From Sinorhizobium arboris LMG 14919 (GTDB lineage: Bacteria; Pseudomonadota; Alphaproteobacteria; Rhizobiales; Rhizobiaceae), in NCBI RefSeq assembly GCF_000427465.1, contig NZ_ATYB01000014.1:1263570-1327569 (forward strand): DNA of 64,000 nucleotides. Reading direction: 5' to 3'. The translations under genes and the position numbers were made by a program. Positions 17,909 through 25,746 of the stretch are shown in pieces (the first letter of the stretch is position 1; the number at the start of each line of letters is the position of its first letter). Below the pieces are notes generated by a model. That model made no database searches. It was not told the origin of the DNA and saw only the letters and a program-made list of their open reading frames with translations.

Positions 17909-18694
17909 ATGGACCTGAACCCTCCGACATTTTCCCGCTTCACGCATGACGGACTGGAAATCGCTTACTTCGACGAAGGTGACCCTTCGGGAGACCCGAT
18001 CCTGCTCATCCACGGCTTTGCGTCGAGCGCCAATGTCAACTGGGTGTTCCCCGGCTGGCTGAAGACGCTCGGCGACGCCGGATACCGGGTCATTGCGCTC
18101 GACAACCGCGGACACGGGCAAAGCAGCAAGCCGCATGACCCGTCGGTCTACCATCCGCCTCGGATGGCCGGGGATGCGGCAGCGCTTCTGGCGCATCTCG
18201 GCATCGCCGAAGCGCATGTCATGGGCTACTCGATGGGCGCGCGCATCTCCGCCTTTCTGGCGCTGCGGCACCCGCATCGCGTCCGCTCGCTCGTGTTGGG
18301 TGGCCTCGGAATCGGCATGATAACGGGGGTGGGGGAGTGGGATCCGATCGCCGACGCATTGCTTGCGCCTTCGCTGGAAGACGTGGTGCACGAGCGCGGC
18401 CGCATGTTCCGCGCCTTTGCAGATCAGACGAAAAGCGACCGTCAGGCGCTCGCCGCCTGCATTGCGACTTCGCGGGACCTTCTTTCCGCCGACGAAGTCG
18501 GGCGCATAGACGTGCCGGTTCTGATCGGTGTCGGGACGAAGGATGACATCGCCGGGTCGGCCCAGGAACTCGCGGCGCTGATGCCGCATGCGATCGCGCT
18601 CGACATTCCCGGACGCGACCACATGCTGGCGGTCGGCGACCGCGTATTCAAAAAGGCGGCCCTGGAATTCCTTGCCGAGGTCGGGCGAACCTAG
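17909..18694 (+). CDS. Alpha/beta-fold hydrolase
   Basis: 261-residue alpha/beta hydrolase. The oxyanion region is LLIHGFASSANVNW (HGF), the nucleophile elbow is GYSMGAR with Ser near residue 110, and the catalytic His is probably in PGRDHMLAVGD near the C-terminus. No signal peptide is present, so it should be cytoplasmic. The family covers esterases, lipases, peptidases and dehalogenases; the substrate cannot be assigned. It precedes cysE by about 150 nt and is divergent from the zinc-finger gene. Confidence 0.85.
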   Translation: MDLNPPTFSRFTHDGLEIAYFDEGDPSGDPILLIHGFASSANVNWVFPGWLKTLGDAGYRVIALDNRGHGQSSKPHDPSVYHPPRMAGDAAALLAHLGIAEAHVMGYSMGARISAFLALRHPHRVRSLVLGGLGIGMITGVGEWDPIADALLAPSLEDVVHERGRMFRAFADQTKSDRQALAACIATSRDLLSADEVGRIDVPVLIGVGTKDDIAGSAQELAALMPHAIALDIPGRDHMLAVGDRVFKKAALEFLAEVGRT

Positions 18695-18841
18695 GTCGCG
18701 ATGCCACCAGGAGGTGAAATCCCGGTCAGGCCATTTATGTCGGGGGGGAATTGGCCTATATATGCTCGAACAACGACCCGTCCTATGACCGACAAGCCAA
18801 AGACGACCCTGCTGAGGGACCACCCGGGAAGGAGAGCGACC

Positions 18842-19669
18842 ATGGTCGCCAAGACAGAACTTCGTCACACGGAATCGCTCGAGGCGATCGATCCGATCTG
18901 GGACAGCCTGCGTGAAGAGGCGCGTCTGGCTGCCGAGCGCGACCCCATGCTGGCGGCCTTTCTCTATTCGACGGTTGTCAATCAGCATTCCCTCGAAGAT
19001 TGCGTCATCTACCGGATCTGCGAGCGGCTGGACCATCCCGATCTTCAGGCAAGCCTTCTGCACCAGACCTTTGCCGAAATGCTCGAGGACTGGCCCGAAT
19101 GGGGCGCCGTCCTGCGCGTCGACATCCAGGCGGTTTACGACCGCGATCCGGCCTGCACGCGTTTCATGGAGCCCGTGCTTTACTTCAAGGGCTTCCATGC
19201 CATACAGACGCACCGTCTGGCTCACTGGCTGTGGAACCGAGGCAGGAGAGACTTTGCGCTCTATCTCCAGAGCCGCTCCTCCAGCGTCTTTCAGACTGAT
19301 ATCAATCCGGCCGCCCGCATCGGGCGCGGCATCTTCCTCGATCATGCGACGGGGCTTGTGGTCGGCGAAACCGCCGTCATTGGCGACAATGTTTCGATCC
19401 TGCATGGCGTGACGCTTGGCGGCACCGGCAAAGAGGGCAGCGACCGCCATCCGAAGATCGGCAACGGCGTGCTGATCGGCGCGGGCGCCAAGATTCTCGG
19501 AAATATCCATATTGGCCATTGCTCGCGCGTGGCCGCCGGTTCCGTCGTGCTGAAAGCGGTTCCTCCAAAATCGACGGTCGCCGGGGTGCCGGCGAAGGTC
19601 GTCGGCGAAGCCGGCTGTTCCGAGCCGTCGCGTCAAATGGATCAGATTCTGGCGTCGTTCGACATCTGA
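18842..19669 (+). CDS. cysE: Serine O-acetyltransferase
   Basis: 275-residue enzyme that makes O-acetylserine from serine and acetyl-CoA, the first committed step to cysteine. An N-terminal helical domain (DPIWDSLREEARLAAERDPMLAAFLYSTV) is followed by a left-handed beta-helix with hexapeptide repeats (GLVVGETAVIGDNVSIL, GGTGKEGSDRHPKIGNGVLIG, GAKILGNIHIG). The ATG at 18842 has AAGGAG 9 nt upstream; an in-frame ATG at 18785 would add 19 residues and has a poorer site. With cysG/cysI and metC it makes this window rich in sulfur assimilation genes. Confidence 0.95.
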   Translation: MVAKTELRHTESLEAIDPIWDSLREEARLAAERDPMLAAFLYSTVVNQHSLEDCVIYRICERLDHPDLQASLLHQTFAEMLEDWPEWGAVLRVDIQAVYDRDPACTRFMEPVLYFKGFHAIQTHRLAHWLWNRGRRDFALYLQSRSSSVFQTDINPAARIGRGIFLDHATGLVVGETAVIGDNVSILHGVTLGGTGKEGSDRHPKIGNGVLIGAGAKILGNIHIGHCSRVAAGSVVLKAVPPKSTVAGVPAKVVGEAGCSEPSRQMDQILASFDI

Positions 19670-19845
19670 CCCAGGTGCCCGATAGGCGCTTGTACCGGTG
19701 TGGCCGCAGGAAAAATTAGTGCAGCAATTCAAGATATTGCGAGCACTTGCTCGCCCCTCGGCAACGCTTGGCGCTCTGATGGGTTTACACTTGGCAATGG
19801 CCCGTGCAACAAGCGCGGCAAATCAATCGGCTACGGAGATTAGTT

Positions 19846-20049
19846 TTGAAGCCCGAAGAAATCCGCAAGCTTGAGGCCTATCTTAAGCGCACGTTCAACC
19901 AGTCCATGGTCGTCAAGGCTCGCCCGAAGAAGGACGAATCCGCTGAAGTCTATCTTGGCGACGAATTTCTCGGTGTCGTTTTCCGGGACGAAGAGGACGG
20001 CGAGCTCTCCTATAATTTCTCGATGGCGATCCTCGATATCGATCTCTAA
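19846..20049 (+). CDS. DUF3126 family small protein
   Basis: Small acidic/basic soluble protein of unknown function, DUF3126. I choose the TTG at 19846 (67 residues, starting LKPEEIRKLEAYLKRTFN) because GGAG lies 9 nt upstream and the family usually starts at this point. A GTG at 19804 would add 14 residues (81 aa) without a ribosome binding site. Visible core: VKARPKKDESAEVYLGDEFLGVVFRDEEDGELSYNF. It lies between cysE and the phasin gene, each with its own long upstream gap. Confidence 0.75.
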   Translation: MKPEEIRKLEAYLKRTFNQSMVVKARPKKDESAEVYLGDEFLGVVFRDEEDGELSYNFSMAILDIDL

Positions 20050-20205
20050 GAGCGGCTCGATCCGGTCCAAAATCACAGACCTTGCAAAACCCGGCCTGAG
20101 CTGAGCAATCAGGTCGGGTCTTCTGTCTTTAAAATCGTACTTTTCGGAACATTCTTCGAAAAGCCATCTGGTGTTCATCAAGTCATTGCAAGAACTGTGT
20201 TTTAT

Positions 20206-20250
20206 TGCAGTGCACACTGAACTTGACTTTTTGTGCAGTGCACATAGACT
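20206..20250 (+). promoter_or_regulatory. Phasin promoter with two TGC-AGT-GCA boxes (PhaR-like operator)
   Basis: The 9-mer TGCAGTGCA occurs exactly at 20206-20214 and 20234-20242, starts 28 nt apart. TTGACT (20223-20228) between them is a candidate -35; 16 nt later TAGACT (20245-20250) fits a -10. The second box therefore lies inside the spacer, where a bound repressor would block RNA polymerase. PhaR-type PHB regulators of alphaproteobacteria recognise TGC-N3-GCA cores, and phasin genes are their classical targets. The assignment to PhaR is inference. Confidence 0.6.
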
Positions 20251-20289
20251 AAACACGTTCCTAGCCGAGCCGTCACAAGGAGACACCCG

Positions 20290-20643
20290 ATGTTTAACTT
20301 CGACGATGCGAACAAGAAGAGCAAGGAAGCCCTCGACGTGGCCGTGAAGAGCTACTCCGCCATGACCAGAGGCTTCCAGGCTATCGCGACCGAAGCAGCC
20401 GACTATTCGAAGAAATCCTTCGAGGACGGCGTTGCCCATCTCGAAAAGCTTACCAGTGCGAAAAGCCTTGAAGCAGCGTTCGAGCTTCAGACGAACTATC
20501 TGAAGGCAAGCTACGAGAGTTTCTTCAACGAGGCGACGAAGATCGGCGAAATGTATGCCGACCTCGCCAAGGACGCTTACAAGCCGTACGAGGCACCGGT
20601 CGCCAAGGCGACCGCTGCGGTCAAAACGGCGGCCGCCGCCTGA
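20290..20643 (+). CDS. Phasin family protein (PHB granule-associated)
   Basis: 117-residue phasin. The family coats polyhydroxybutyrate granules and controls their number and size. The helical phasin core is visible: FDDANKKSKEALDVAVKSYSAMTRGFQAIATEAADYSKKSFEDG and the repeat-like region around LEKLTSAKSLEAAFELQTNYLKASYESFFNEATKIGEMY. The tail is Ala/Lys-rich (KATAAVKTAAAA). No signal peptide. TGC-N3-GCA boxes in the promoter support a PHB-linked role. S. meliloti has two phasins; this one, next to clpS-clpA, is probably the PhaP2 equivalent, from memory. Confidence 0.9.
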   Translation: MFNFDDANKKSKEALDVAVKSYSAMTRGFQAIATEAADYSKKSFEDGVAHLEKLTSAKSLEAAFELQTNYLKASYESFFNEATKIGEMYADLAKDAYKPYEAPVAKATAAVKTAAAA

Positions 20644-20669
20644 GGGGTCAACTCATCGCCATTGCAGAA

Positions 20670-20700
20670 AAGGCCGGTCGCGGATGCCGCGGCCGGCCTT
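20670..20700 (+). terminator. Terminator after the phasin gene
   Basis: AAGGCCGG (20670-20677), then CGCGG, an ATG loop, CCGCG and CCGGCCTT (20693-20700) form a 13-bp stem interrupted only by one T-G pair. It lies 26 nt past the stop. The following run is not T-rich (CGTCTATT), so it may serve partly as 3'-end protection. Confidence 0.7.
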
Positions 20701-20789
20701 CGTCTATTCGTGCGCTGCGGTTCATTGATCCGGCCGCAACGCGTGAAAGTTGCCGCCGCCGCCGAAGAAATTTGATCAATCTTGTGTTT

Positions 20790-20815
20790 CGCAGTGCGAA
20801 TATGATTGCAGTGCG
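20790..20815. promoter_or_regulatory. Pair of GC-AGT-GC boxes upstream of clpS
   Basis: CGCAGTGCG (20790-20798) and TGCAGTGCG (20807-20815) share the GCAGTGC core with the two boxes before the phasin gene. Their starts are 17 nt apart and about 100 nt before the clpS ATG. If the phasin boxes bind PhaR, these could bind it too; no promoter hexamers are obvious here. Confidence 0.35.
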
Positions 20816-20915
20816 TGGGTTCGGTCTTAAAATCCGAGAACGAACCATTAGATAAAGGCAAGCACGTCGTGGCCGAATGCGAATGGATCCGCGGCTGTTA
20901 TAGGAATGAACAAGA

Positions 20916-21269
20916 ATGATCGCCATGCCGGTCCGGATGCAGCAGGGAAGCGAAGGAGACGGAGGCGGCCCCAGTCGTGGCACGTCCGTCATCACCCGCA
21001 CCAAGCCGAAGACCAAGAAGCCGAGTTTGTACCGCGTCCTGCTGTTGAACGACGATTACACGCCGATGGAATTCGTCATTCACATCCTTGAGCGCTTCTT
21101 CCAGAAGAACCGCGAAGAGGCGACCCGCATAATGCTACATGTCCACAACCACGGCGTTGGAGAATGCGGCGTCTTTACCTACGAGGTCGCCGAAACCAAG
21201 GTGACGCAGGTGATGGATTTCGCCAGGCAGCATCAACATCCGTTGCAATGCGTCATGGAAAAGAAATGA
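20916..21269 (+). CDS. clpS: ATP-dependent Clp protease adaptor ClpS
   Basis: 117-residue adaptor that delivers N-end-rule substrates to ClpAP. After a flexible, Gly/Pro-rich N-terminal tail of about 35 residues comes the folded core: [24 protein letters not shown], with the DDYTPMEFV segment lining the N-degron pocket, and [19 protein letters not shown]. It starts 9 nt before the clpA gene region ends its spacer, i.e. clpA follows 9 nt after its stop, so the two form an operon. The exact start is uncertain because several ATG codons lie in the variable tail. Confidence 0.95.
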   Translation: MIAMPVRMQQGSEGDGGGPSRGTSVITRTKPKTKKPSLYRVLLLNDDYTPMEFVIHILERFFQKNREEATRIMLHVHNHGVGECGVFTYEVAETKVTQVMDFARQHQHPLQCVMEKK

Positions 21270-21278
21270 GGATCTAAC

Positions 21279-23789
21279 GTGCCAACATTTTCGCCCAGCC
21301 TCGAAAAGGCGCTGCATCAGGCACTGACTTTTGCCAACGAGCGCCATCACGAATATGCGACGCTCGAGCACCTGCTGCTGGCATTGATCGACGATGCCGA
21401 TGCGGCGGCTGTGATGGGCGCGTGCAATGTCAATCTCGATACGCTTCGCAAGACCGTGACCGATTATGTCGACAACGAATTGTCGAATCTCGTCACCGGT
21501 TACGACGAGGATTCCAAGCCGACGGCCGGCTTTCAGCGCGTGATCCAGCGTGCCGTCATCCATGTCCAGTCTTCGGGCCGCGAGGAGGTGACGGGCGCCA
21601 ACGTGCTCGTGGCGATCTTCGCCGAGCGCGAAAGCCATGCTGCCTACTTCCTCCAGGAGCAGGAGATGACGCGTTATGACGCAGTCAATTTCATCTCGCA
21701 CGGCATAGGCAAGCGACCGGGCAGCTCCGAGGCGCGGCCGGTGCGCGGCGCGGAAGATCAGGACTCCGAACAGAAGGCGTCCCGCGAGAGCGAGGAGGCC
21801 GGCCCGAAGAAGCAGCAGGATGCGCTCACGGCCTATTGCGTGAACCTCAATGAAAAGGCCAAGTCCGGCAAGATCGATCCGTTGATCGGGCGTCATGCCG
21901 AAGTCAACCGCACGATCCAGGTGCTTTGCCGCAGGTCCAAGAACAACCCGCTTTATGTGGGCGACCCGGGTGTGGGAAAGACGGCGATCGCCGAAGGTCT
22001 CGCCAAACGCATCATCGAGAAGAAGGTGCCGGAGGCGCTGCAGGACGCCACGATCTTCGCGCTCGACATGGGAACGCTGCTGGCCGGTACGCGCTACCGC
22101 GGCGACTTCGAGGAGCGCCTGAAGCAGGTGGTCAAGGAACTCGAAGACTATCCCGGTGCGGTGCTGTTCATCGATGAAATCCATACGGTCATCGGTGCCG
22201 GTGCCACGTCGGGCGGCGCCATGGACGCGTCGAACCTGTTGAAGCCTGCGCTTTCGTCCGGCGCAATCCGCTGCATCGGCTCGACGACCTACAAGGAGTA
22301 CCGCCAGTTCTTCGAAAAGGACCGGGCTCTGGTTCGCCGTTTCCAGAAGATCGACGTCAACGAGCCGACGATCGCGGATACGATCGAGATCATGAAGGGC
22401 CTGAAGCCCTATTTCGAGGACTACCATCAGCTGAAATATACCAACGATGCCATCAAGGCGGCGGTAGAGCTTTCGGCGCGCTACATCAACGACCGTAAGC
22501 TGCCGGACAAGGCGATCGATGTCATCGACGAGTCCGGTGCCGCGCAAATGCTTGTGCCCGTCAGCAAACGCCGCAAGCTGATCACCGAAAAGGAGATCGA
22601 GGCGACCATCGCAACGATGGCGCGCATCCCGCCCAAGACGGTATCGAAGGACGACGAGGCGGTGCTCGCCAATCTGGAGCAGGAGCTGCGGTCCGTCGTT
22701 TACGGCCAGGATCTGGCGATCGAGGCGCTCGCCTCGTCGATCAAGCTGGCGCGCGCAGGCCTTCGCGAGCCCAACAAGCCGATCGGCTGCTACGTCTTCT
22801 CGGGCCCGACCGGCGTCGGCAAGACGGAAGTGGCAAAGCAACTCGCCACCTCGCTCGGCGTCGAGCTGCTGCGCTTCGACATGTCGGAATATATGGAACG
22901 CCACACGGTTTCCCGCCTGATCGGCGCGCCTCCCGGTTATGTCGGCTTCGACCAGGGCGGGCTCCTGACCGATGGCGTCGACCAGCATCCGCATAGCGTG
23001 CTGCTCCTCGACGAAATCGAAAAGGCGCATCCGGATCTCTTCAATATCCTCCTGCAGGTCATGGACCACGGTTCACTGACCGACCATAACGGCAAGAAGA
23101 TCGATTTCCGGAACGTCATCCTGATCATGACGACCAATGCCGGCGCGTCCGATATGGCTCGGGCGGCGATCGGCTTCGGTTCCTCCAAGCGAACCGGCGA
23201 GGACGTGGAGGCGCTCAATCGCCTCTTCACGCCGGAGTTCCGCAACCGGCTGGATGCGGTCATTCCGTTCAACTCGCTGCCGACCCCGGTCATCCATAAG
23301 GTCGTGCAGAAGTTCGTCATGCAGCTCGAAACGCAGCTTGCAGAACGCAACGTCACCTTCGACCTTGCGCCCGATGCGATCGCCTGGCTTGCCGAGAGGG
23401 GCTATGACGAGAAGATGGGTGCGCGGCCGTTGGCACGCGTCATCCAGGAAAACATCAAGAAGCCGTTGGCGGACGAGATACTCTTCGGCAAGCTCAAGAA
23501 GGGCGGCGTCGTCAAGGTTACGATCGGTACGAAGGAAGACGGTGCGAAGGGGCTTATGCTCGAAGCAGTGCCGGAAACCGCTCCGATCAAGCCCAAGGCC
23601 GAGGTCTCGCGCCCGGCCGGCAAGGCGAAACCCAGGAAGGCAGGCGAAAAGGAGAGCGTAACCGCCGCCGGAGAGGGAGCAAAAGCCAAGTCGAAGAAGA
23701 CGACGGCCAAGTCTTCCAACAGGGGCGGCAGCTCCGACGCGGCGCCCCTCAGGGGCCGGACGGTTCCGAAGGTGCCGCGCAAGAAATAG
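21279..23789 (+). CDS. clpA: ATP-dependent Clp protease ATP-binding subunit ClpA
   Basis: 836-residue AAA+ unfoldase of the ClpAP protease. Order: N-domain with two Clp-N repeats (residues 1-145), a charged linker, D1 with Walker A GDPGVGKTAIAEGLA and Walker B LFIDEIHTV, then D2 with Walker A GPTGVGKTEVAKQLA and Walker B LLLDEIEKAHPD, and the D2-small domain. E. coli ClpA is 758 residues; the excess here is mostly a Lys/Ala/Ser-rich C-terminal tail from about residue 770 (KPKAEVSRPAGKAKPRKAG onward), low in complexity and strongly basic. Start is GTG at 21279, after clpS. A strong terminator follows. Confidence 0.96.
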   Translation: MPTFSPSLEKALHQALTFANERHHEYATLEHLLLALIDDADAAAVMGACNVNLDTLRKTVTDYVDNELSNLVTGYDEDSKPTAGFQRVIQRAVIHVQSSGREEVTGANVLVAIFAERESHAAYFLQEQEMTRYDAVNFISHGIGKRPGSSEARPVRGAEDQDSEQKASRESEEAGPKKQQDALTAYCVNLNEKAKSGKIDPLIGRHAEVNRTIQVLCRRSKNNPLYVGDPGVGKTAIAEGLAKRIIEKKVPEALQDATIFALDMGTLLAGTRYRGDFEERLKQVVKELEDYPGAVLFIDEIHTVIGAGATSGGAMDASNLLKPALSSGAIRCIGSTTYKEYRQFFEKDRALVRRFQKIDVNEPTIADTIEIMKGLKPYFEDYHQLKYTNDAIKAAVELSARYINDRKLPDKAIDVIDESGAAQMLVPVSKRRKLITEKEIEATIATMARIPPKTVSKDDEAVLANLEQELRSVVYGQDLAIEALASSIKLARAGLREPNKPIGCYVFSGPTGVGKTEVAKQLATSLGVELLRFDMSEYMERHTVSRLIGAPPGYVGFDQGGLLTDGVDQHPHSVLLLDEIEKAHPDLFNILLQVMDHGSLTDHNGKKIDFRNVILIMTTNAGASDMARAAIGFGSSKRTGEDVEALNRLFTPEFRNRLDAVIPFNSLPTPVIHKVVQKFVMQLETQLAERNVTFDLAPDAIAWLAERGYDEKMGARPLARVIQENIKKPLADEILFGKLKKGGVVKVTIGTKEDGAKGLMLEAVPETAPIKPKAEVSRPAGKAKPRKAGEKESVTAAGEGAKAKSKKTTAKSSNRGGSSDAAPLRGRTVPKVPRKK

Positions 23790-23812
23790 CGCGGTCGCGA
23801 CTGGACATGACG

Positions 23813-23841
23813 GTGCCGGGTGAGTTACCCGGCACTTTCTT
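23813..23841 (+). terminator. Rho-independent terminator of clpSA
   Basis: GTGCCGGGT (23813-23821), a 5-nt loop and ACCCGGCAC (23827-23835) make a perfect 9-bp stem, followed by TTTCTT. It is 24 nt past the clpA stop. Confidence 0.88.
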
Positions 23842-23861
23842 GTGAGCCTGGAGCATAGCGC

Positions 23862-24608
23862 GTGGATTCCACAAGCCGTATCGAAGAGGAACGATCGTCG
23901 CTGGCATGGTTTCTGGCGGGCGCGCGCGGGATTTTCAGCCTTCCGGCCATCATCCTCATGCTCTCCTTCGTGGGCTTCTGCTCGCTGACGGTTCAGGCCG
24001 GAATTCCGCCGGCGCAGGTCGTCTTCATGACCGGCATCGTCTGGGCCTTGCCGGCAAAGGTCATTCTGGTGAGCTCGATCCTCAGCGGCGCCAGTCTCGC
24101 GACGGCGTTCCTGGCGGTCACCCTTTCGTCGGTACGCCTGATGCCGATGGTCGCCGCCCTCGTCCCCGAGCTGCGGACGCCGAAGACGCCGACATGGCTG
24201 CTTCTCGTCCTTTCGCATTTCATCGCCATCACCGCCTGGGTCTTCGCGATGGAGCGCGTGCATGCGGTTCCGCGCCGGCACCGCACCACCTTCTTCGCCG
24301 GCTTCGGTATCACCCTGGTCGCCGCGAACATGGCGCTGGTCGGGGTCGTCTATCGCCTTGTCGCCGATTTCCCGCCGATCGTCGCCGGCTGTCTCTTTTT
24401 TCTGACGCCGGTCTATTTCCTCGCCTCGATCTGGACTTCCGCGCGCCATCCGGTCGTCTACGCGGCCCTCGCCATCGGGCTCGTCGCAGGGCCGCTCTGC
24501 TACTGGATCGCACCCGAATTCGACATCCTGCTCGCCGGCCTTGGCGGCGGAACGCTGGCCTGGGCGGGCGAGCGCCTCTGGCGTTCGCGGCGGGAGAAGA
24601 GCGCGTGA
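23862..24608 (+). CDS. azlC: AzlC family branched-chain amino-acid exporter, large subunit
   Basis: 248-residue integral membrane protein of the LIV-E (AzlC) family, which with AzlD exports branched-chain amino acids or similar compounds. Hydrophobic segments run through most of the chain (for example SLPAIILMLSFVGFCSL, AFLAVTLSSVRLMPMVAAL and ALAIGLVAGPLCYWI). The SSVRLMPMVAALVPEL segment is typical. GTG start at 23862, 20 nt after the end of the clpA terminator. Its stop overlaps the start of azlD (GTGA), the standard pair. The substrate is not certain. Confidence 0.88.
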   Translation: MDSTSRIEEERSSLAWFLAGARGIFSLPAIILMLSFVGFCSLTVQAGIPPAQVVFMTGIVWALPAKVILVSSILSGASLATAFLAVTLSSVRLMPMVAALVPELRTPKTPTWLLLVLSHFIAITAWVFAMERVHAVPRRHRTTFFAGFGITLVAANMALVGVVYRLVADFPPIVAGCLFFLTPVYFLASIWTSARHPVVYAALAIGLVAGPLCYWIAPEFDILLAGLGGGTLAWAGERLWRSRREKSA

Positions 24609-24949
24609 GCTGGATGGACGGATGGTGGGCCTACGCGTTCATCGCGATTGCCGGCTGGCTCGCGACCGATATCTGGCGATGGCTGGGGGTACTCGCCGGC
24701 AATCGGCTGCGCGACGATTCGGAGGCGCTGAACTGGGTGAGGGCCGTGGCGACGGCACTGGTCGCAGCGGTCATCGCAAAGCTCATCCTTTACCCGACCG
24801 GAGTTCTTGCGCAGTCGCCGCTGTGGCTTCGGCTGGGCTCCGTCGTGCTGGGGGCGATCGCGTTTTTCGCCGCCCGCCAGAAACCCGCCGTCGGCATTGC
24901 AACGGCAATCGCCGCCCTTGCCGCTGGCCTTTGGTGGCTGAGGTTTTGA
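24605..24949 (+). CDS. azlD: AzlD domain protein, small subunit of AzlCD exporter
   Basis: 114-residue membrane protein with four likely helices (WWAYAFIAIAGWLATDIWRWL, AVATALVAAVIAKLILYP, LWLRLGSVVLGAIAFFAA and VGIATAIAALAAGLWWL). It starts at GTG 24605, sharing four bases with the azlC stop, so the two are translationally coupled. AzlD is required with AzlC for export in the few systems studied. A palindromic repeat lies downstream before the convergent HIT gene. Confidence 0.85.
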   Translation: MSWMDGWWAYAFIAIAGWLATDIWRWLGVLAGNRLRDDSEALNWVRAVATALVAAVIAKLILYPTGVLAQSPLWLRLGSVVLGAIAFFAARQKPAVGIATAIAALAAGLWWLRF

Positions 24950-25279
24950 GAAACTTAAAGCGTCGATATGGAAAACTGCCATAACTAACTGACTTTCAAT
25001 ACGTTTTTGATGTTCTTGGAGGTCTGATCGGTTTTGTCGGCGCGCAGGGCGGTGCGGACAAGGTTGTCGGGCGTGCCGGCCAAGGAAACGTATCGGATCG
25101 GGAACTGCAGTTTCTTCTCTTCCATCTCTCTGTGCTTGCCTGAGATGAGAGCAGCGCCGCATCTGCGGCGCGGGAAGAGTTCTTTCAGCCCAAAGGCTTG
25201 GTCTGGCTGGATCCCTTTGACGAGCACAGGGTGAGGAAATCAAACAAGCCGCGGCGGGAATCCCCAATCTCAACAGGCC
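24950..25279. other. 330-nt gap between convergent azlD and HIT gene
   Basis: It contains the second copy of the large imperfect palindrome (25121-25236). The remaining bases on either side show no supported gene or terminator with a clear T-run. Confidence 0.5.
25121..25236. repeat. Large imperfect palindromic repeat, copy 2 (azlD/HIT junction)
   Basis: It shares the core CAGCGCCGC-TCTG-GGCGCGG and the right arm CTGGCTG-AT-CCT...GCACAGG-TGAGGA with the copy at 3277-3377. The left arm TCTCTGTGCT pairs with AGCACAGGGTGAGG on the right. A middle segment (TTCTTTCAGCCCAAAGGCTTGG) with its own small stem is expanded relative to copy 1. It again lies between convergent genes. Confidence 0.6.
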
Positions 25280-25699
25280 TTAAAGCGCCCTGCGGATCTT
25301 CTCCGCGTTTGCGGCCAGCACCTCGCCATCTTCCATCTTGCCGGAATGCGGCTTCAGCGGAACCCCCTCCCGACGGGGGACGACGTGGAAGTGGAGGTGG
25401 AAGACGGATTGTCCGGCCGGTGCCTCGTTGAATTGCATGATGGTGACGCCGTCGGCGTCGAAAGCGGCCTTGGCGGCGACGGCGATCTTCTGGACGGTGG
25501 TGATCAAGGCGGGCAGGGTGGCGACATCCGCATCGAGAATGTTGCGGGATGATGCCTTCGGCAGCACCAGAACGTGGCCTTCCGCCTGCGGCATCACATC
25601 CATGAATGCAACCGTGGCTTCGTCCTCGTAGACGCGATGCGAAGGAATCTCGCCGCGCAATATCTTGGCGAAGATATTGTTCGTGTCATAGGTGCTCAT
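25280..25699 (-). CDS. HIT family hydrolase
   Basis: 139-residue histidine-triad protein. The catalytic H-x-H-x-H reads VFHLHFHVVPR near residue 98, and the N-terminal DNIFAKILRGEIPSHRVYED (here NNIFAK) is the standard HIT opening. Bacterial members hydrolyse adenosine phosphoramidates or dinucleoside polyphosphates. The start at 25699 gives the usual length. It is the last gene of a minus-strand run after RidA, GDPD and GNAT genes, with a 47-nt gap. Confidence 0.92.
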   Translation of the reverse strand: MSTYDTNNIFAKILRGEIPSHRVYEDEATVAFMDVMPQAEGHVLVLPKASSRNILDADVATLPALITTVQKIAVAAKAAFDADGVTIMQFNEAPAGQSVFHLHFHVVPRREGVPLKPHSGKMEDGEVLAANAEKIRRAL

Positions 25700-25746
25700 G
25701 TCGTTTCCTCTTGCTTGGCGCGCGACGGGCGAAGCCTTCGCGGCTT

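Noticed and set aside
17870..19732. 620-codon open frame antisense to the hydrolase and cysE genes
   Set aside because: It spans two well-identified genes and shows no homology that I recognise.
21135..23069. 644-codon open frame antisense to clpA
   Set aside because: A shadow of clpA, whose domains are all intact; no ribosome site or known motif.
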